DNA of 64,000 nt from Sphaerisporangium dianthi (GTDB taxonomy: Bacteria; Actinomycetota; Actinomycetes; Streptosporangiales; Streptosporangiaceae): positions 62,001-126,000 of the forward strand of contig NZ_JBHSFP010000010.1 of assembly GCF_042654065.1 (NCBI RefSeq), in the 5' to 3' direction. A program made the translations under genes and the position numbers. Below the pieces are notes generated by a model. That model worked only from the letters and a program-made list of their open reading frames with translations. It searched no databases and was not told the DNA's origin. How positions within the stretch are numbered: position 1 is the first letter of the stretch; each line of letters starts with the position of its first letter. Shown piece by piece: positions 1 through 9,628 of the stretch.

Positions 1-403
1 CGATGAGGTCGTAGGCGGCGAAGATGTCCATCACGTTGTCCGTCGTGAGGGCGACGTTGTGGATGACGACGTTGACGAGGGGGTTGATCTCGCGGACGCT
101 CGCCGCGGCGCTCTCGGCCTTCAGCCGGCCGACGTCCGACTGGCCGTGGATGATCTGCCGTTGAAGGTTGGACTCATCAACGACATCGAAGTCGACGACC
201 CCGAGCGTGCCGACACCGGCCGCGGCGAGGTACATCAAGGCCGGGGAACCGAGGCCGCCGGCGCCCACACACAGCACCTTGGCGTTCTTCAGCCGCTTCT
301 GCCCGGCCATCCCGACATCGGGGATGATCAGGTGGCGAGAGTAGCGGCGCACCTCGTCAACGGTCAGCTCGTCGGCCGGCTCTACCAGCGGTGGCAACGA
401 CAC
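1..403 (-). CDS. moeZ: MoeZ/MoeB-type adenylyltransferase (N-terminal part, cut by window edge)
   Basis: Reading the minus strand from a GTG at 403 gives about 134 codons of an E1-like adenylyltransferase that runs off the left edge. The start reads SLPPLVEPADELTVDEVRRY and is followed by the SRHLIIPDVGMAGQKRL segment typical of MoeB/ThiF proteins. The nucleotide-binding loop VGAGGLGSP lies at about residues 36-44 and the LGVVDFDVVDESNLQRQ motif, which contacts ATP/Mg, follows. The family activates the C-terminal glycine of ThiS/MoaD-like sulfur carriers; in actinobacteria MoeZ usually also has a C-terminal rhodanese domain, which would lie outside the window. A GGGAG ribosome-binding site sits a few bases ahead of the GTG. 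Whether the rhodanese domain is present cannot be seen here. Confidence 0.88.
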   Translation of the reverse strand, partial: MSLPPLVEPADELTVDEVRRYSRHLIIPDVGMAGQKRLKNAKVLCVGAGGLGSPALMYLAAAGVGTLGVVDFDVVDESNLQRQIIHGQSDVGRLKAESAAASVREINPLVNVVIHNVALTTDNVMDIFAAYDLI

Positions 404-520
404 AGTTCTACGCTCCCGTTTCAGGGGATTAACTAATTGGCGGCTCGCCCGTCCAGGCTACGCGCCCCGCCGTCTGTCACAACCTAACCCGGTCGCCCCC
501 GCATTCCCGAATCGGCAGTG

Positions 521-1486
521 TTATCCGACGATCGCCGTATCCTCCTGGTTCCAGGGATTCTGCGGATATTTCGCCCCGGCAACGTCCGGCATGGCCGACC
601 GCGCGCCCTCCTGGATCAGGAGGCGCACGTGGCGGCCCACGAGCGCGGGGTACTCCATCTGGGCGACGTGCGCCGCGTGCGGCAGCAGCACCAGGCGCAC
701 GTCGGGGAACGTGCGGCCGGCGCGTACGGCCATCCGCGGGTGCACCAGGCGGTCGTGCCTGCCGTGGACGACCAGCGTGGGGGCGGTGACCTGCGCGGCC
801 AGCCGCCAGAGATTCTCCTCGCCCCGGCGGAAGTACTCGCCGACCAGCGCGCGGGCCGAGCCGACCAGCGCCGGGCCGGCGTAGGCCAGCTCGTCGCGGC
901 GGCGCAGCTCGGCCACGGCGTCCTCCAGCCGGTCGGGGTGCACCCGGCCGCTGTCGGCGTAGCACATCGCCATGGTCGCGCGGATGCGCCGCTCGGGCGG
1001 CAGCGACCGCAGCCGCGTCATCGCCCACTCGCCGATGCGCGGAGCCGCCGACATGGCGACGCGGGCAGGGCCGTAGCGGGGAAGCAGGTCGGGCAGCGCC
1101 GGGGAGATGAGGGTGAGCGTGCGCACCAGGTCAGGGCGGGTGGCCGCGACCCGTACGGAGACGGCGCCGCCCATGGAGTTGCCGACCAGGTGGACGGGGC
1201 CTCCGAGCCGCTCGACCAGCGCCGTGACCGCCGCGGCGTGCGCCGCGATGGAATAGTCGCCGCCGGGAGGCTCGGGCGAGTAGCCGGCTCCGGGGAGATC
1301 CAGGGCGTAGCCCCTGACATCGCCACTCAGCTCGCCCATCAGGTCGGTCCAGTTGGTCGCCGAACCCGCCAGCCCGTGCACGAACAGGGCCTTCTCGCGC
1401 GGTCCGTCGGGAGTGGAGCGCACGTGGACGGCCAGGTCGCCGAGGTCGAGCAGCTCCCCTGGCCAGTGCGGTATCGGAACGTCCAC
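521..1486 (-). CDS. alpha/beta hydrolase
   Basis: A cytoplasmic alpha/beta-hydrolase of about 321 residues. The oxyanion-hole segment LFVHGLAGSATNW and the nucleophile elbow GNSMGG are clear. The late acid region APTLVVHGRHDRLVHP and the histidine of LLPHAAHVAQMEYP complete a Ser-Asp-His triad. A GTG at 1507 is possible, but the GTG at 1486 has a GGGGAG ribosome-binding site six bases upstream, so I chose it. Substrate is not predictable; the family includes esterases, lipases and C-C hydrolases. It runs in the same direction as the moeZ homologue, 118 bases upstream of it, and could be cotranscribed. Confidence 0.85.
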   Translation of the reverse strand: MDVPIPHWPGELLDLGDLAVHVRSTPDGPREKALFVHGLAGSATNWTDLMGELSGDVRGYALDLPGAGYSPEPPGGDYSIAAHAAAVTALVERLGGPVHLVGNSMGGAVSVRVAATRPDLVRTLTLISPALPDLLPRYGPARVAMSAAPRIGEWAMTRLRSLPPERRIRATMAMCYADSGRVHPDRLEDAVAELRRRDELAYAGPALVGSARALVGEYFRRGEENLWRLAAQVTAPTLVVHGRHDRLVHPRMAVRAGRTFPDVRLVLLPHAAHVAQMEYPALVGRHVRLLIQEGARSAMPDVAGAKYPQNPWNQEDTAIVG

Positions 1487-1599
1487 CGTCTCTCCCCTCG
1501 CGTTCACCCTCGCTTCGACGATAACCCGGCTCCAGACGTCTTGGGGCGCTCACGCGGCCGGGCTGGGGGGTCATGAGGGGTAGGACGAGAGCCCAAGAT

Positions 1600-1811
1600 C
1601 ACGGGAAATATCGGACAAATCGGGAAATATTGATCTGAAAGATATAAGGGCAGGTTAAGTAGCTGCCAAAAGGCAGCGATCACCGTTTGTCGTATGGGTA
1701 GCCAGGAAAACAAGACATGTGGGAAGACTCATAACGAGTCGCCCGGCATTTACTTCCTAATCCAGTAAATGCGTCCGCTGGGCAACCCGATGCGTCAAGG
1801 GGGAAAACGCA
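1600..1811 (+). promoter_or_regulatory. structured 5' leader of the Gly/His-rich secreted protein gene
   Basis: This gene-free stretch is visibly AT-richer than its surroundings. It begins with a 10-base direct repeat CGGGAAATAT at 1602-1611 and 1621-1630. Three perfect hairpins follow: GCTGCC-AAAA-GGCAGC (1662-1677), GACTC-ATAAC-GAGTC (1726-1740) and GCATTTACT/AGTAAATGC with a nine-base loop (1746-1772). The gene starts at 1812 behind an AAGGGGGAAAA ribosome-binding site. Three stem-loops in 110 bases ahead of one gene suggest a regulatory RNA leader. I do not recognise a known riboswitch class in it. Confidence 0.45.
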
Positions 1812-2318
1812 ATGCCCGACGTCAAGAAATACGCCGCTGCGCTGACCGTCACCGCTGCACTTACCGGTGGCCTCGTCGGCCTCAGCGCGACCACGGCCAC
1901 GAGCGCGAGCGCTTCCGCGGCCGTTACTACCAACTTCGGCTGGGGCGACGACTTCGGCGGCGGCTTCGGCGGCGGCGGCTTCGGTGGCGGCTACGGTGGC
2001 GGCAGCCACTGCCACCACGGAGGCGGCCACGGCGGCGGCCACCACGGAGGCCACCACGGCTACGGCTACGGCGACGACGACGACGACCACGGCGACTGGG
2101 GCGGCAAGGGTTACGGCCGGCACCGCAAGCACTACAACAGCCACGGGGGCGGCCACCGCAACTGCTTCTTCAAGATCGTCGAGGCGCGCTTCTTCCGCGC
2201 CATCATCGGCAACCACAACCAGGGCGGCGGGCACAGGGACTACTGGCGCAACGACCGGCACTGGAAGCCCGAGCACCACTGGCACGGCAAGAAGCACCAC
2301 GACAAGGGCGACCGCTAG
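1812..2318 (+). CDS. secreted Gly/His-rich protein, possible metal binder
   Basis: A 168-residue protein beginning MPDVKKYAAALTVTAALTGG with a signal peptide that probably ends after the ASASA stretch near residue 36. The mature part has three zones: a Gly-rich segment (FGGGFGGGGFGGGYGGG), a His/Gly-rich segment with HHGGG repeats ending in a run of five aspartates near residue 90, and a basic C-terminus rich in H, N, R and K. Two cysteines are in the mature protein (SHCHH and HRNCFF). Dense histidine and aspartate clusters suggest binding of metal ions or charged surfaces, but no enzymatic motif is present. The gene stands alone behind an unusual structured leader and ends at a strong terminator. 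Function unknown. Confidence 0.8.
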   Translation: MPDVKKYAAALTVTAALTGGLVGLSATTATSASASAAVTTNFGWGDDFGGGFGGGGFGGGYGGGSHCHHGGGHGGGHHGGHHGYGYGDDDDDHGDWGGKGYGRHRKHYNSHGGGHRNCFFKIVEARFFRAIIGNHNQGGGHRDYWRNDRHWKPEHHWHGKKHHDKGDR

Positions 2319-2388
2319 TCCGAGATCCTAGGCGGCCTTCCGGGCGGCGCCCCCGCCCGGAGGCACGACCGGCCGCCTAGCACCTAAC

Positions 2389-2425
2389 AGGAGGCCCCGG
2401 AGCGGAATCCGCTCCGGGGCCTCCT
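2389..2425 (+). terminator. strong hairpin terminator after the Gly/His-rich protein gene
   Basis: A perfect 18-base inverted repeat (left arm AGGAGGCCCCGGAGCGGA) with a minimal loop lies 70 bases past the stop codon at 2318 and ahead of the convergent ku gene. No U-tract follows, as is common in high-GC actinobacteria. It probably serves both converging transcripts. Confidence 0.75.
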
Positions 2426-2541
2426 CGCGCCGGTAACCGGTCTTTCCCGCTGCGAAAGTCCCGCACCGGCCGTTTATCCCGGCTATCCCATGCGGTCACC
2501 CGCAAACCATCCGGCCGTACCCGGGCAGGGTGGCCGGACCG

Positions 2542-3468
2542 TCAGGCGGACTTGCGGGCGCGGCGCTTGGGCGCCTGCTTCTTCGCTTCCTTCTCTGGCT
2601 TTTCCGCCTTTTCCTCGGCCTGGCCGGCCACCGCGCCGGCCGGCTTCGCCGCCGCCTTCTTCTTGTCCGCCGGAGCCTTCTCGCGGGTCCCCTCACGTTC
2701 GCGCTTGGCCGCGTCGACGCTGGCGCGCAGCGCCGCCATGAGGTCCACCGCCGGCCCGGCCTGCTCGGCCGCCTCCGGCCGCACGAGTTCCTTGCCCGCC
2801 ACCTTGGCCTCGATGACCTGCTGGAGCGCCTCGCGGTAGGCGTCGTGGTACTCGCCGGGATCGAACTCCCCCGCCATGGTCTCGATGAGCGACTCGGCCA
2901 TCTGCAACTCCTGCGGGCGGACCTCGACGTCCTCGTCCATGAAACCGAAGCCGGGCTCGCGGACCTCGTCGGGCCAGAGCATCGTCTCCATCACGAACAC
3001 CCCGTCCCGGATGCGCAGGGCGGCCAGCGACTCGCGCTGGCGCAGCGCCACCTTCACGATCGCCACCTGCCCCGTGCGCTCGAGGGCGTCCCGGAGGAGG
3101 ACGTACGGCTTGACCCCGGCGGCTTCCGGCTCCAGGTAGTACGACTTGTTGAACAAGATCGGATCAAGCTGGTCGGACGGGGTGAACTGCAGCACGTCGA
3201 TGCGGCGCGAGGTGCTGAGCGGCAGGTCGGCGAAGTCCTCGTCGGTGAGCACCACCATCTCTCCGCCGGGCAGTTCGTACCCCTTGGCGATCTCGGAGTA
3301 CGGCACCTCCTCGCCGTCGACCGTGCACACCCGCTTGTACTTGATGCGCCCGGCGTCCTCGCGGTGCACCTGGTGGAACGACACATCCTTCTGCTCGGTC
3401 GCCGAGTAGAGCTTCACGGGGATCGTGACGAGTCCGAACGAGATGGCACCCTTCCAGATGCTACGCAT
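2542..3468 (-). CDS. ku: Ku, DNA end-binding protein of bacterial NHEJ
   Basis: A 308-residue bacterial Ku. It opens with MRSIWKGAISFGLVTIPVKL, the hallmark N-terminus of the family, and keeps the VCTVDGEEVPYSEIAKGYEL and FTPSDQLDPILFNKSYYLEP segments of the Ku core beta-barrel. The core ends near residue 255. The last 50 residues are a Lys/Ala/Arg-rich tail (DKKKAAAKPAG, KRRARKSA), as in other actinobacterial Ku proteins where such tails bind DNA. Ku homodimers ring broken DNA ends and recruit LigD-type enzymes. It is divergently arranged with a LigD-type polymerase, with a LexA-like box 28 bases ahead of its start codon. No ATP-dependent ligase domain is encoded nearby. Confidence 0.96.
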   Translation of the reverse strand: MRSIWKGAISFGLVTIPVKLYSATEQKDVSFHQVHREDAGRIKYKRVCTVDGEEVPYSEIAKGYELPGGEMVVLTDEDFADLPLSTSRRIDVLQFTPSDQLDPILFNKSYYLEPEAAGVKPYVLLRDALERTGQVAIVKVALRQRESLAALRIRDGVFVMETMLWPDEVREPGFGFMDEDVEVRPQELQMAESLIETMAGEFDPGEYHDAYREALQQVIEAKVAGKELVRPEAAEQAGPAVDLMAALRASVDAAKREREGTREKAPADKKKAAAKPAGAVAGQAEEKAEKPEKEAKKQAPKRRARKSA

Positions 3469-3495
3469 GACCTCTCCTCATCTCGGCCCCACTAT

Positions 3496-3509
3496 CGAAC
3501 GCACGTTCG
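3496..3509. promoter_or_regulatory. LexA/SOS box between ku and the LigD-type polymerase
   Basis: The sequence CGAACGCACGTTCG is a perfect CGAAC-N4-GTTCG palindrome. It agrees with the Gram-positive/actinobacterial SOS consensus CGAACRNRYGTTYC at all but the last base. It lies 28 bases upstream of the ku start and 136 bases upstream of the polymerase start, so LexA could repress one or both divergent genes. Confidence 0.6.
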
Positions 3510-3644
3510 CTGGCGGCAAGGGCGCAATGCAGTATCTAAATGGGCAGATACCCAGTGTGGAATGCCGTATCCGGTCAAGCCACGATCTGCTGGAAAGGCG
3601 TCCGACGTCAGCACGGGAAAAGAAACCTCAGGGATGTGGTGGGC

Positions 3645-4553
3645 GTGGCGGAGAAGGTCCGGGTCAGGGTCGATCACCGGGAGCTGACGCTCACGAACCT
3701 GGGCAAGGTGCTGTACCCGGAGGCGGGGTTCACCAAGGCGGAGGTGATCGACTACTACAGCCGCGTCGCGCCCGCCATGCTCGCCCACCTCAAGGGGCGG
3801 CCGCTCACCGTCAAGCGCTACCCCGGCGGCGTGGACGGGCAGTTCTTCTTCGAGAAGAACCGTCCCGCGCACACGCCGGCGTGGGTGCGCACGGCCAGGC
3901 TGCCCGCCCCGGGCAGCACCAAGGACCGCGACACCATCGAGTACGCCATCGTCGACGACCTGCCCACGCTCGTGTACTTCGCCGGCCTCGCCGCGCTCGA
4001 GTTCCACACCCCCATGTGGCGGGTCGACGAGGAAGGCCGCGCGCTGCCGCCGGACATCATGGTCTTCGACCTCGACCCGGGCGCGCCCGCGACGATCGTC
4101 GAGTGCTGCCGCGTGGCGCTGCGGCTGCGCGAGGTGCTGGCCGAGGACGGCCTCACGGGCGATCCCAAGACCAGCGGGAACAAGGGCATGCAGGTGTACG
4201 TGCCCTGGATGGGCCGTGAGGAGAACCCGTGGGACTACGCCAAGGCCGTCGCGCAGCGGATGGAGCAGGAACGTCCGGAGGAGATCGTCAGTCAGATGGC
4301 CAAGAAGCTTCGTCCGGGGAAGGTGTTCATCGACTGGAGCCAGAACAACCCGGCCAAGACCACCGTCACCCCCTACTCTCTGCGCGCCAACCCCATCCCC
4401 ACCGCCTCCACCCCGATCGGATGGGAGGAGGTGGAGAACTGCGCCCGTCCGGACGACCTCGTCTTCACCGCCGCGGACGTCCTCGACCGCGTCGCGCGAC
4501 TCGGAGACCTCATGGCCCCGCCGAAGCGGAGCGGGGCGGCGGAGGGGCCGTAG
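3645..4553 (+). CDS. LigD-type DNA/RNA polymerase-primase (PolDom) of NHEJ
   Basis: A stand-alone polymerase domain of about 302 residues, homologous to the N-terminal domain of mycobacterial LigD. Early residues read VDHRELTLTNLGKVLYPEAGFTKAEVIDYY, the standard PolDom start. The catalytic Asp pair is in the VFDLDPG motif, and the TSGNKGMQVYVP segment, which carries catalytic and nucleotide-binding positions, is intact. The C-terminus includes VFIDWSQNNPAKTTVTPYSLR, conserved in the family. I start at the GTG at 3645, ten bases behind a GGGA; GTGs at 3636 and 3639 are alternatives. It extends ends and fills gaps at Ku-bound breaks. The ligase and nuclease domains of full LigD are not fused here and must be encoded elsewhere. 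Confidence 0.93.
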   Translation: MAEKVRVRVDHRELTLTNLGKVLYPEAGFTKAEVIDYYSRVAPAMLAHLKGRPLTVKRYPGGVDGQFFFEKNRPAHTPAWVRTARLPAPGSTKDRDTIEYAIVDDLPTLVYFAGLAALEFHTPMWRVDEEGRALPPDIMVFDLDPGAPATIVECCRVALRLREVLAEDGLTGDPKTSGNKGMQVYVPWMGREENPWDYAKAVAQRMEQERPEEIVSQMAKKLRPGKVFIDWSQNNPAKTTVTPYSLRANPIPTASTPIGWEEVENCARPDDLVFTAADVLDRVARLGDLMAPPKRSGAAEGP

Positions 4554-4617
4554 TCTGGACGCATCGGGGTATGGAGCGCGCGAGCCGAACCGCTCACCGC
4601 CTACGGAGGGACGAAAG

Positions 4618-4851
4618 ATGTCGGAGATGGATCTGAGCGGCCGCGAGGCTCCGCTGGACGCGCTTGAGCCACTCGACGATGTCGCGGACGAACTCCAGAC
4701 CGAGGTCCCGGAGGCCGACGCCATCGAGCAGCGCCTGACGATCCGGGATGAGCGCCGCGAGTGGCCGCTCGAGATCCCCTACGACGTCGACCCGGCCGAC
4801 GCCGCCGACCAGGAGCGCGTCGTGGACCTGGACGACGACGACTATCGCTGA
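4618..4851 (+). CDS. small acidic protein, actinobacterial hypothetical
   Basis: A 77-residue acidic protein with a good CGGAGGG ribosome-binding site eight bases ahead of its ATG. It has no signal peptide or membrane segment. The C-terminal third, ending ADAADQERVVDLDDDDYR, resembles small conserved acidic proteins I associate with streptomycetes and relatives. It follows the polymerase gene by 64 bases in the same direction and may be cotranscribed with it. Function unknown; no catalytic motif is seen. Confidence 0.72.
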   Translation: MSEMDLSGREAPLDALEPLDDVADELQTEVPEADAIEQRLTIRDERREWPLEIPYDVDPADAADQERVVDLDDDDYR

Positions 4852-4958
4852 TCCCGGTTACCCACGCGTAGGATGTCAACCTCGTACCGGATCGACGATC
4901 AGCACCGACCGACGCGCGACCAGCCGTCGCGCGGTGGGTGAACCGCAAGGAGTGACCC

Positions 4959-5579
4959 GTGACCGCTACCCCGGACGCCAAGCCCCGGGGCACCCGGCTG
5001 CCCCGTCTGGCCCGCCGCCGGCAGTTGCTGAACGCGGCGCAGGAGGTCTTCGTGGAGAACGGCTACCACGCGGCCGCCATGGACGAGATCGCCGAGCGGG
5101 CCGGGGTCAGCAAGCCGGTGCTCTACCAACACTTCCCGGGCAAGCTCGAGCTCTATCTGGCGCTGCTCGACCTGCACGTCGACGACATGGCCAACCGCTG
5201 CCGCGAGGCGCTCGCGTCCACGACCGACAACAAGCAGCGCGTCCACGCCGCCATCGGGGCGTTCTTCGACTTCGTCTCCAGCCAAGGTGAGGCGTTCCGG
5301 CTGGTCTTCGAGTCCGACCTGCGCAATGTCGCGCCGGTGCGCCAGCGCATGGAGCGCTCGCTGCGCGACAGCGCCGAGATGATCAGCCAGGTGATCCAGG
5401 AGGACACCGGCTGCTCCAGCGACGAGGCGCACCTGCTCGGCGTCGGCCTGGTCGGCATGGCCGAGGTGAGCGCGCGCTACTGGCTGGCCAGCCACGGCTC
5501 CATCCCCAAGGACGTCGCGACGCAGCTCATGGCCCGCCTCGCCTGGCGGGGCATCAGCGGCTTCCCCCGCACCACCTGA
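4959..5579 (+). CDS. TetR/AcrR-family regulator (FasR-like position)
   Basis: A 206-residue TetR-family repressor. The HTH is textbook: RRRQLLNAAQEVFVENGYHAAAMDEIAERAGVSKPVLYQHFPGK at about residues 19-62. The rest is the helical ligand-binding domain. The GTG start has AAGGAG seven bases upstream. The next gene is a DUF3107 protein, and in M. tuberculosis the pair Rv3208 (FasR, regulator of fatty acid synthase) and Rv3208A (TB9.4) has the same order. FasR identity is therefore likely from context but cannot be proved from sequence alone. Confidence 0.9.
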   Translation: MTATPDAKPRGTRLPRLARRRQLLNAAQEVFVENGYHAAAMDEIAERAGVSKPVLYQHFPGKLELYLALLDLHVDDMANRCREALASTTDNKQRVHAAIGAFFDFVSSQGEAFRLVFESDLRNVAPVRQRMERSLRDSAEMISQVIQEDTGCSSDEAHLLGVGLVGMAEVSARYWLASHGSIPKDVATQLMARLAWRGISGFPRTT

Positions 5580-5714
5580 GATCGTCGACCCGCTGTTCGC
5601 CTGCGGCGATCAACCCCCGCCCGCTGTTCGCTTGACGCGATCAACGCCGGGAACCGCCCCGCGGAAGAGTAACGATGGCAGCAGCACTTCTCGCCGACGC
5701 CGAAAGAGAGCCCG

Positions 5715-5945
5715 ATGGAAATCAAGATCGGCATACGCTCCGTACACCGAGAGATCATCCTGGAGACCGACCTGTCCGCCGAAGAGGTGGAACAGGAGCT
5801 GCGCAACTCCCTGGCCGCTGATCGCGGGGTCTTCGCCATCACCGACGTGAAGGGCCGGCGTGTGATCGTGCCGGTCTCCGCGCTCGGTTTCATCGAGATC
5901 GGCGGTGACGAGTCGCGTCCTGTCGGCTTCGGCGGCACGCTCTGA
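5715..5945 (+). CDS. DUF3107 small protein (TB9.4-like)
   Basis: A 76-residue protein that matches the actinobacterial DUF3107 pattern. It starts MEIKIGIRSVHREIILETDLS, runs through an amphipathic helix (EEVEQELRNSLA), and ends DVKGRRVIVPVSALGFIEIG plus a short tail. It is soluble, with no signal peptide. The family is nearly universal in actinobacteria, and the M. tuberculosis member is the T-cell antigen TB9.4, but no biochemical role is established. It lies 135 bases after the TetR gene and is followed at once by a terminator. Confidence 0.9.
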   Translation: MEIKIGIRSVHREIILETDLSAEEVEQELRNSLAADRGVFAITDVKGRRVIVPVSALGFIEIGGDESRPVGFGGTL

Positions 5946-5951
5946 CCCGGC

Positions 5952-5979
5952 CGCTTTGGGGAGTCCGCTCCCCAAAGCG
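5952..5979 (+). terminator. terminator after the DUF3107 gene
   Basis: CGCTTTGGGGAG-TCCG-CTCCCCAAAGCG forms a perfect 12-base stem with a four-base loop, starting seven bases past the DUF3107 stop codon. Two weaker GC hairpins follow within 60 bases (CGGGGCC/GGCCCCG near 5993-6015 and CGCGGGCC/GGCCCGCG near 6016-6040). They may act on the convergent ferritin-like gene. Confidence 0.75.
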
Positions 5980-6292
5980 CGCGGGTGGTGAAGCGGGGCC
6001 GTTCTCGGGCCCCGTCGCGGGCCCTACAGGCCCGCGCACTCTTCTCGCGATCGGAGCGAGCAACCACAGGGACGGCGTGCGGGCCGCACCTCGTCCCGCT
6101 TGTGGCTGACCGCCGGGCAACCGGCGCTCCCCCTTCGCAACACCGGCCGGGTCGTCCAGCGGTTCGGTCCACATCTCATCAGGAAACTGCCGTAGCGGCG
6201 CGAGGCCCTCATGTTCGCACGCTACAACCGCGCGGGCCCTTCGCGCCCCTCGATCAACGCACCTGTTCCGCCAGAAGTCCGAAACACGGCTT
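5980..6292. other. convergent intergenic region, no gene seen
   Basis: About 310 bases between the DUF3107 terminator and the end of the convergent ferritin-like gene. Apart from the GC-rich hairpins just after 5990 I see no reading frame with actinobacterial codon bias, no ribosome-binding site with a plausible start, and no repeat. Confidence 0.5.
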
Positions 6293-7030
6293 TCAGGGCC
6301 CGGGAACGAGGCCGAGAGCCGACATACGCCGCCCATGCTCCTCGGTGAGGCGGGCGAACAGCCGTCCGATCTCCACCAGGTCGGTGCCCGAATCGGCGGA
6401 AGGGCCGCCGGTCGGCGTGGACGGGCCGTCGTCCTTCGCGGAGGAGCCGCCGTTCGCCTCCGCCGAGGCGGCCGAGACCAGCAGCAGGGCGAGGTGGGGG
6501 CGCGCCGCCGCCACCCGGTGCCCCTGGCTGAGCGCCTCGCCCACCATCCGGCGCGCCCACAGCGCGAGCTTGCCGCCGAGCTTGGGGTTGTCCGCCAGGG
6601 CCGCGCGCACCCGCTCGACCACGAACTGCGAGCGGACCTCCTCCGCCAGCGCCTCGTTGACGATCGCGCGGGTCTCCTGGTCCACGTGCCGGGCGGCCTC
6701 GCGGTAGAAGTCGCCCGCGATGCCGGTGCCGACGTACGCCTTGACCAGCGCCTCCAGCCAGTCGCGCGGCCGGGTCTGCGCGTGCCAGTCGTCCAGGGAG
6801 GCGACGAACGGGGCCATGGCCTCCTCCGGGTCCACACCGAGGGCCGACAGCCGGTCGCGCACGAGCCGGAAGTTGGCGTACTCGGTGGCGGCGAGGTCGC
6901 TGAGCTCGGCGCGGTCGGTCAGCGTGGGGGCGAGAGTGGCGGCGTCCTCGGCGAGCCTGAGGAACGCGGTCAGCTCGGCGTAGGCCAGAACGCCGAGCAG
7001 GTCGACCACACCGGCAGGGGAATCACTCAT
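6293..7030 (-). CDS. ferritin-like fold protein (Rv3210c-like)
   Basis: A 245-residue protein starting MSDSPAGVVDLLGVLAYAEL. It is almost wholly helical. Potential metal-ligating Glu/His residues recur in a four-helix pattern: AELTAF, AATEYANFRLV, DWHAQ, EALAEEVRSQFVVERV. This corresponds to the ferritin-like tRNA-hydroxylase/oxidoreductase-type family of actinobacteria. Residues of about 200-220 form a Ser/Gly/Pro linker before a final helix. It sits divergent from a DEAD-box helicase, as Rv3210c does from Rv3211. Earlier in-frame starts exist upstream, but the ATG at 7030 gives the natural N-terminus. Substrate unknown. Confidence 0.82.
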   Translation of the reverse strand: MSDSPAGVVDLLGVLAYAELTAFLRLAEDAATLAPTLTDRAELSDLAATEYANFRLVRDRLSALGVDPEEAMAPFVASLDDWHAQTRPRDWLEALVKAYVGTGIAGDFYREAARHVDQETRAIVNEALAEEVRSQFVVERVRAALADNPKLGGKLALWARRMVGEALSQGHRVAAARPHLALLLVSAASAEANGGSSAKDDGPSTPTGGPSADSGTDLVEIGRLFARLTEEHGRRMSALGLVPGP

Positions 7031-7121
7031 GGATGCAGAGTACGAGGATCGGCCGGGCCCGTGGACCCCGGCCGTCCGCCACGGCCCATGGCCCCCCGCC
7101 GGCCGTTCCGGCTGGATCCCG

Positions 7122-7161
7122 GCGCTCCCCGCCGGACCCCCGGCGGTCCGGCGGGGAGCGC
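7122..7161 (+). other. 17-bp perfect hairpin in the divergent ferritin-like/DEAD-box intergenic region
   Basis: GCGCTCCCCGCCGGACC and its exact complement flank a six-base loop. The region 7031-7479 is otherwise gene-free. The element lies about 320 bases ahead of the helicase start and about 90 bases upstream of the ferritin-like start on the other strand. No gene ends here, so it is not an ordinary terminator. It may be a leader structure or attenuator for the helicase message. Confidence 0.5.
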
Positions 7162-7479
7162 GCGGCGCGACGGCCGCGCGCGGGCCCGTGAGAGCCGCGT
7201 TCCGCCGACACCACCGGGGAGAACGCCGGAGACACAGCCGTTCACGGTGTCGAACACCAAGAAATCGGCTCACTGTTGTGGTATCGAGTACACTGCCCTG
7301 TAAGAGTGCGACCGCAGTATGTCTTCAGGGAGATCATCGCCTGATTGCCCCCACGCGTTATATGCCGCGGCGGTCGCCGAGACGAGATGAGGGTTGGCTT
7401 TTCCGCGCGGGCCCGGCACGAGTCACTTCTGCCAGCGGTCCCGGAAGCCTGCCTTCGCAGGAGACCTAGGCAGGCCGAG

Positions 7480-9432
<1,953 letters not shown>

Positions 9433-9467
9433 CCAGGCGGCACGTGAAGACCGGGCCTGAGCGGCCG

Positions 9468-9500
9468 AACGGCGGGACGCCCTTGCGGCGGCCCGCCGTT
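9468..9500 (+). terminator. terminator after the DEAD-box helicase gene
   Basis: AACGGCGGG and CCCGCCGTT form a perfect nine-base stem 36 bases past the helicase stop codon at 9432. Confidence 0.55.
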
Positions 9501-9628
9501 CCCAGCGCCGTGCTCAGATCTCGGTGAACCGCCATCCGATCGGGTGAGAGAGTGGAAAGTCAACCAGGGAACCGGCACAGGGCGTTTGACGGTGTCGCGA
9601 TGATGGATCGTCAGTATCGTGGTGCCGC

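Noticed and set aside
1660..1811. Known riboswitch (c-di-AMP ydaO/yuaA or similar) upstream of the secreted protein
   Set aside because: The conserved core sequences of these classes are not found; only simple stem-loops are seen.
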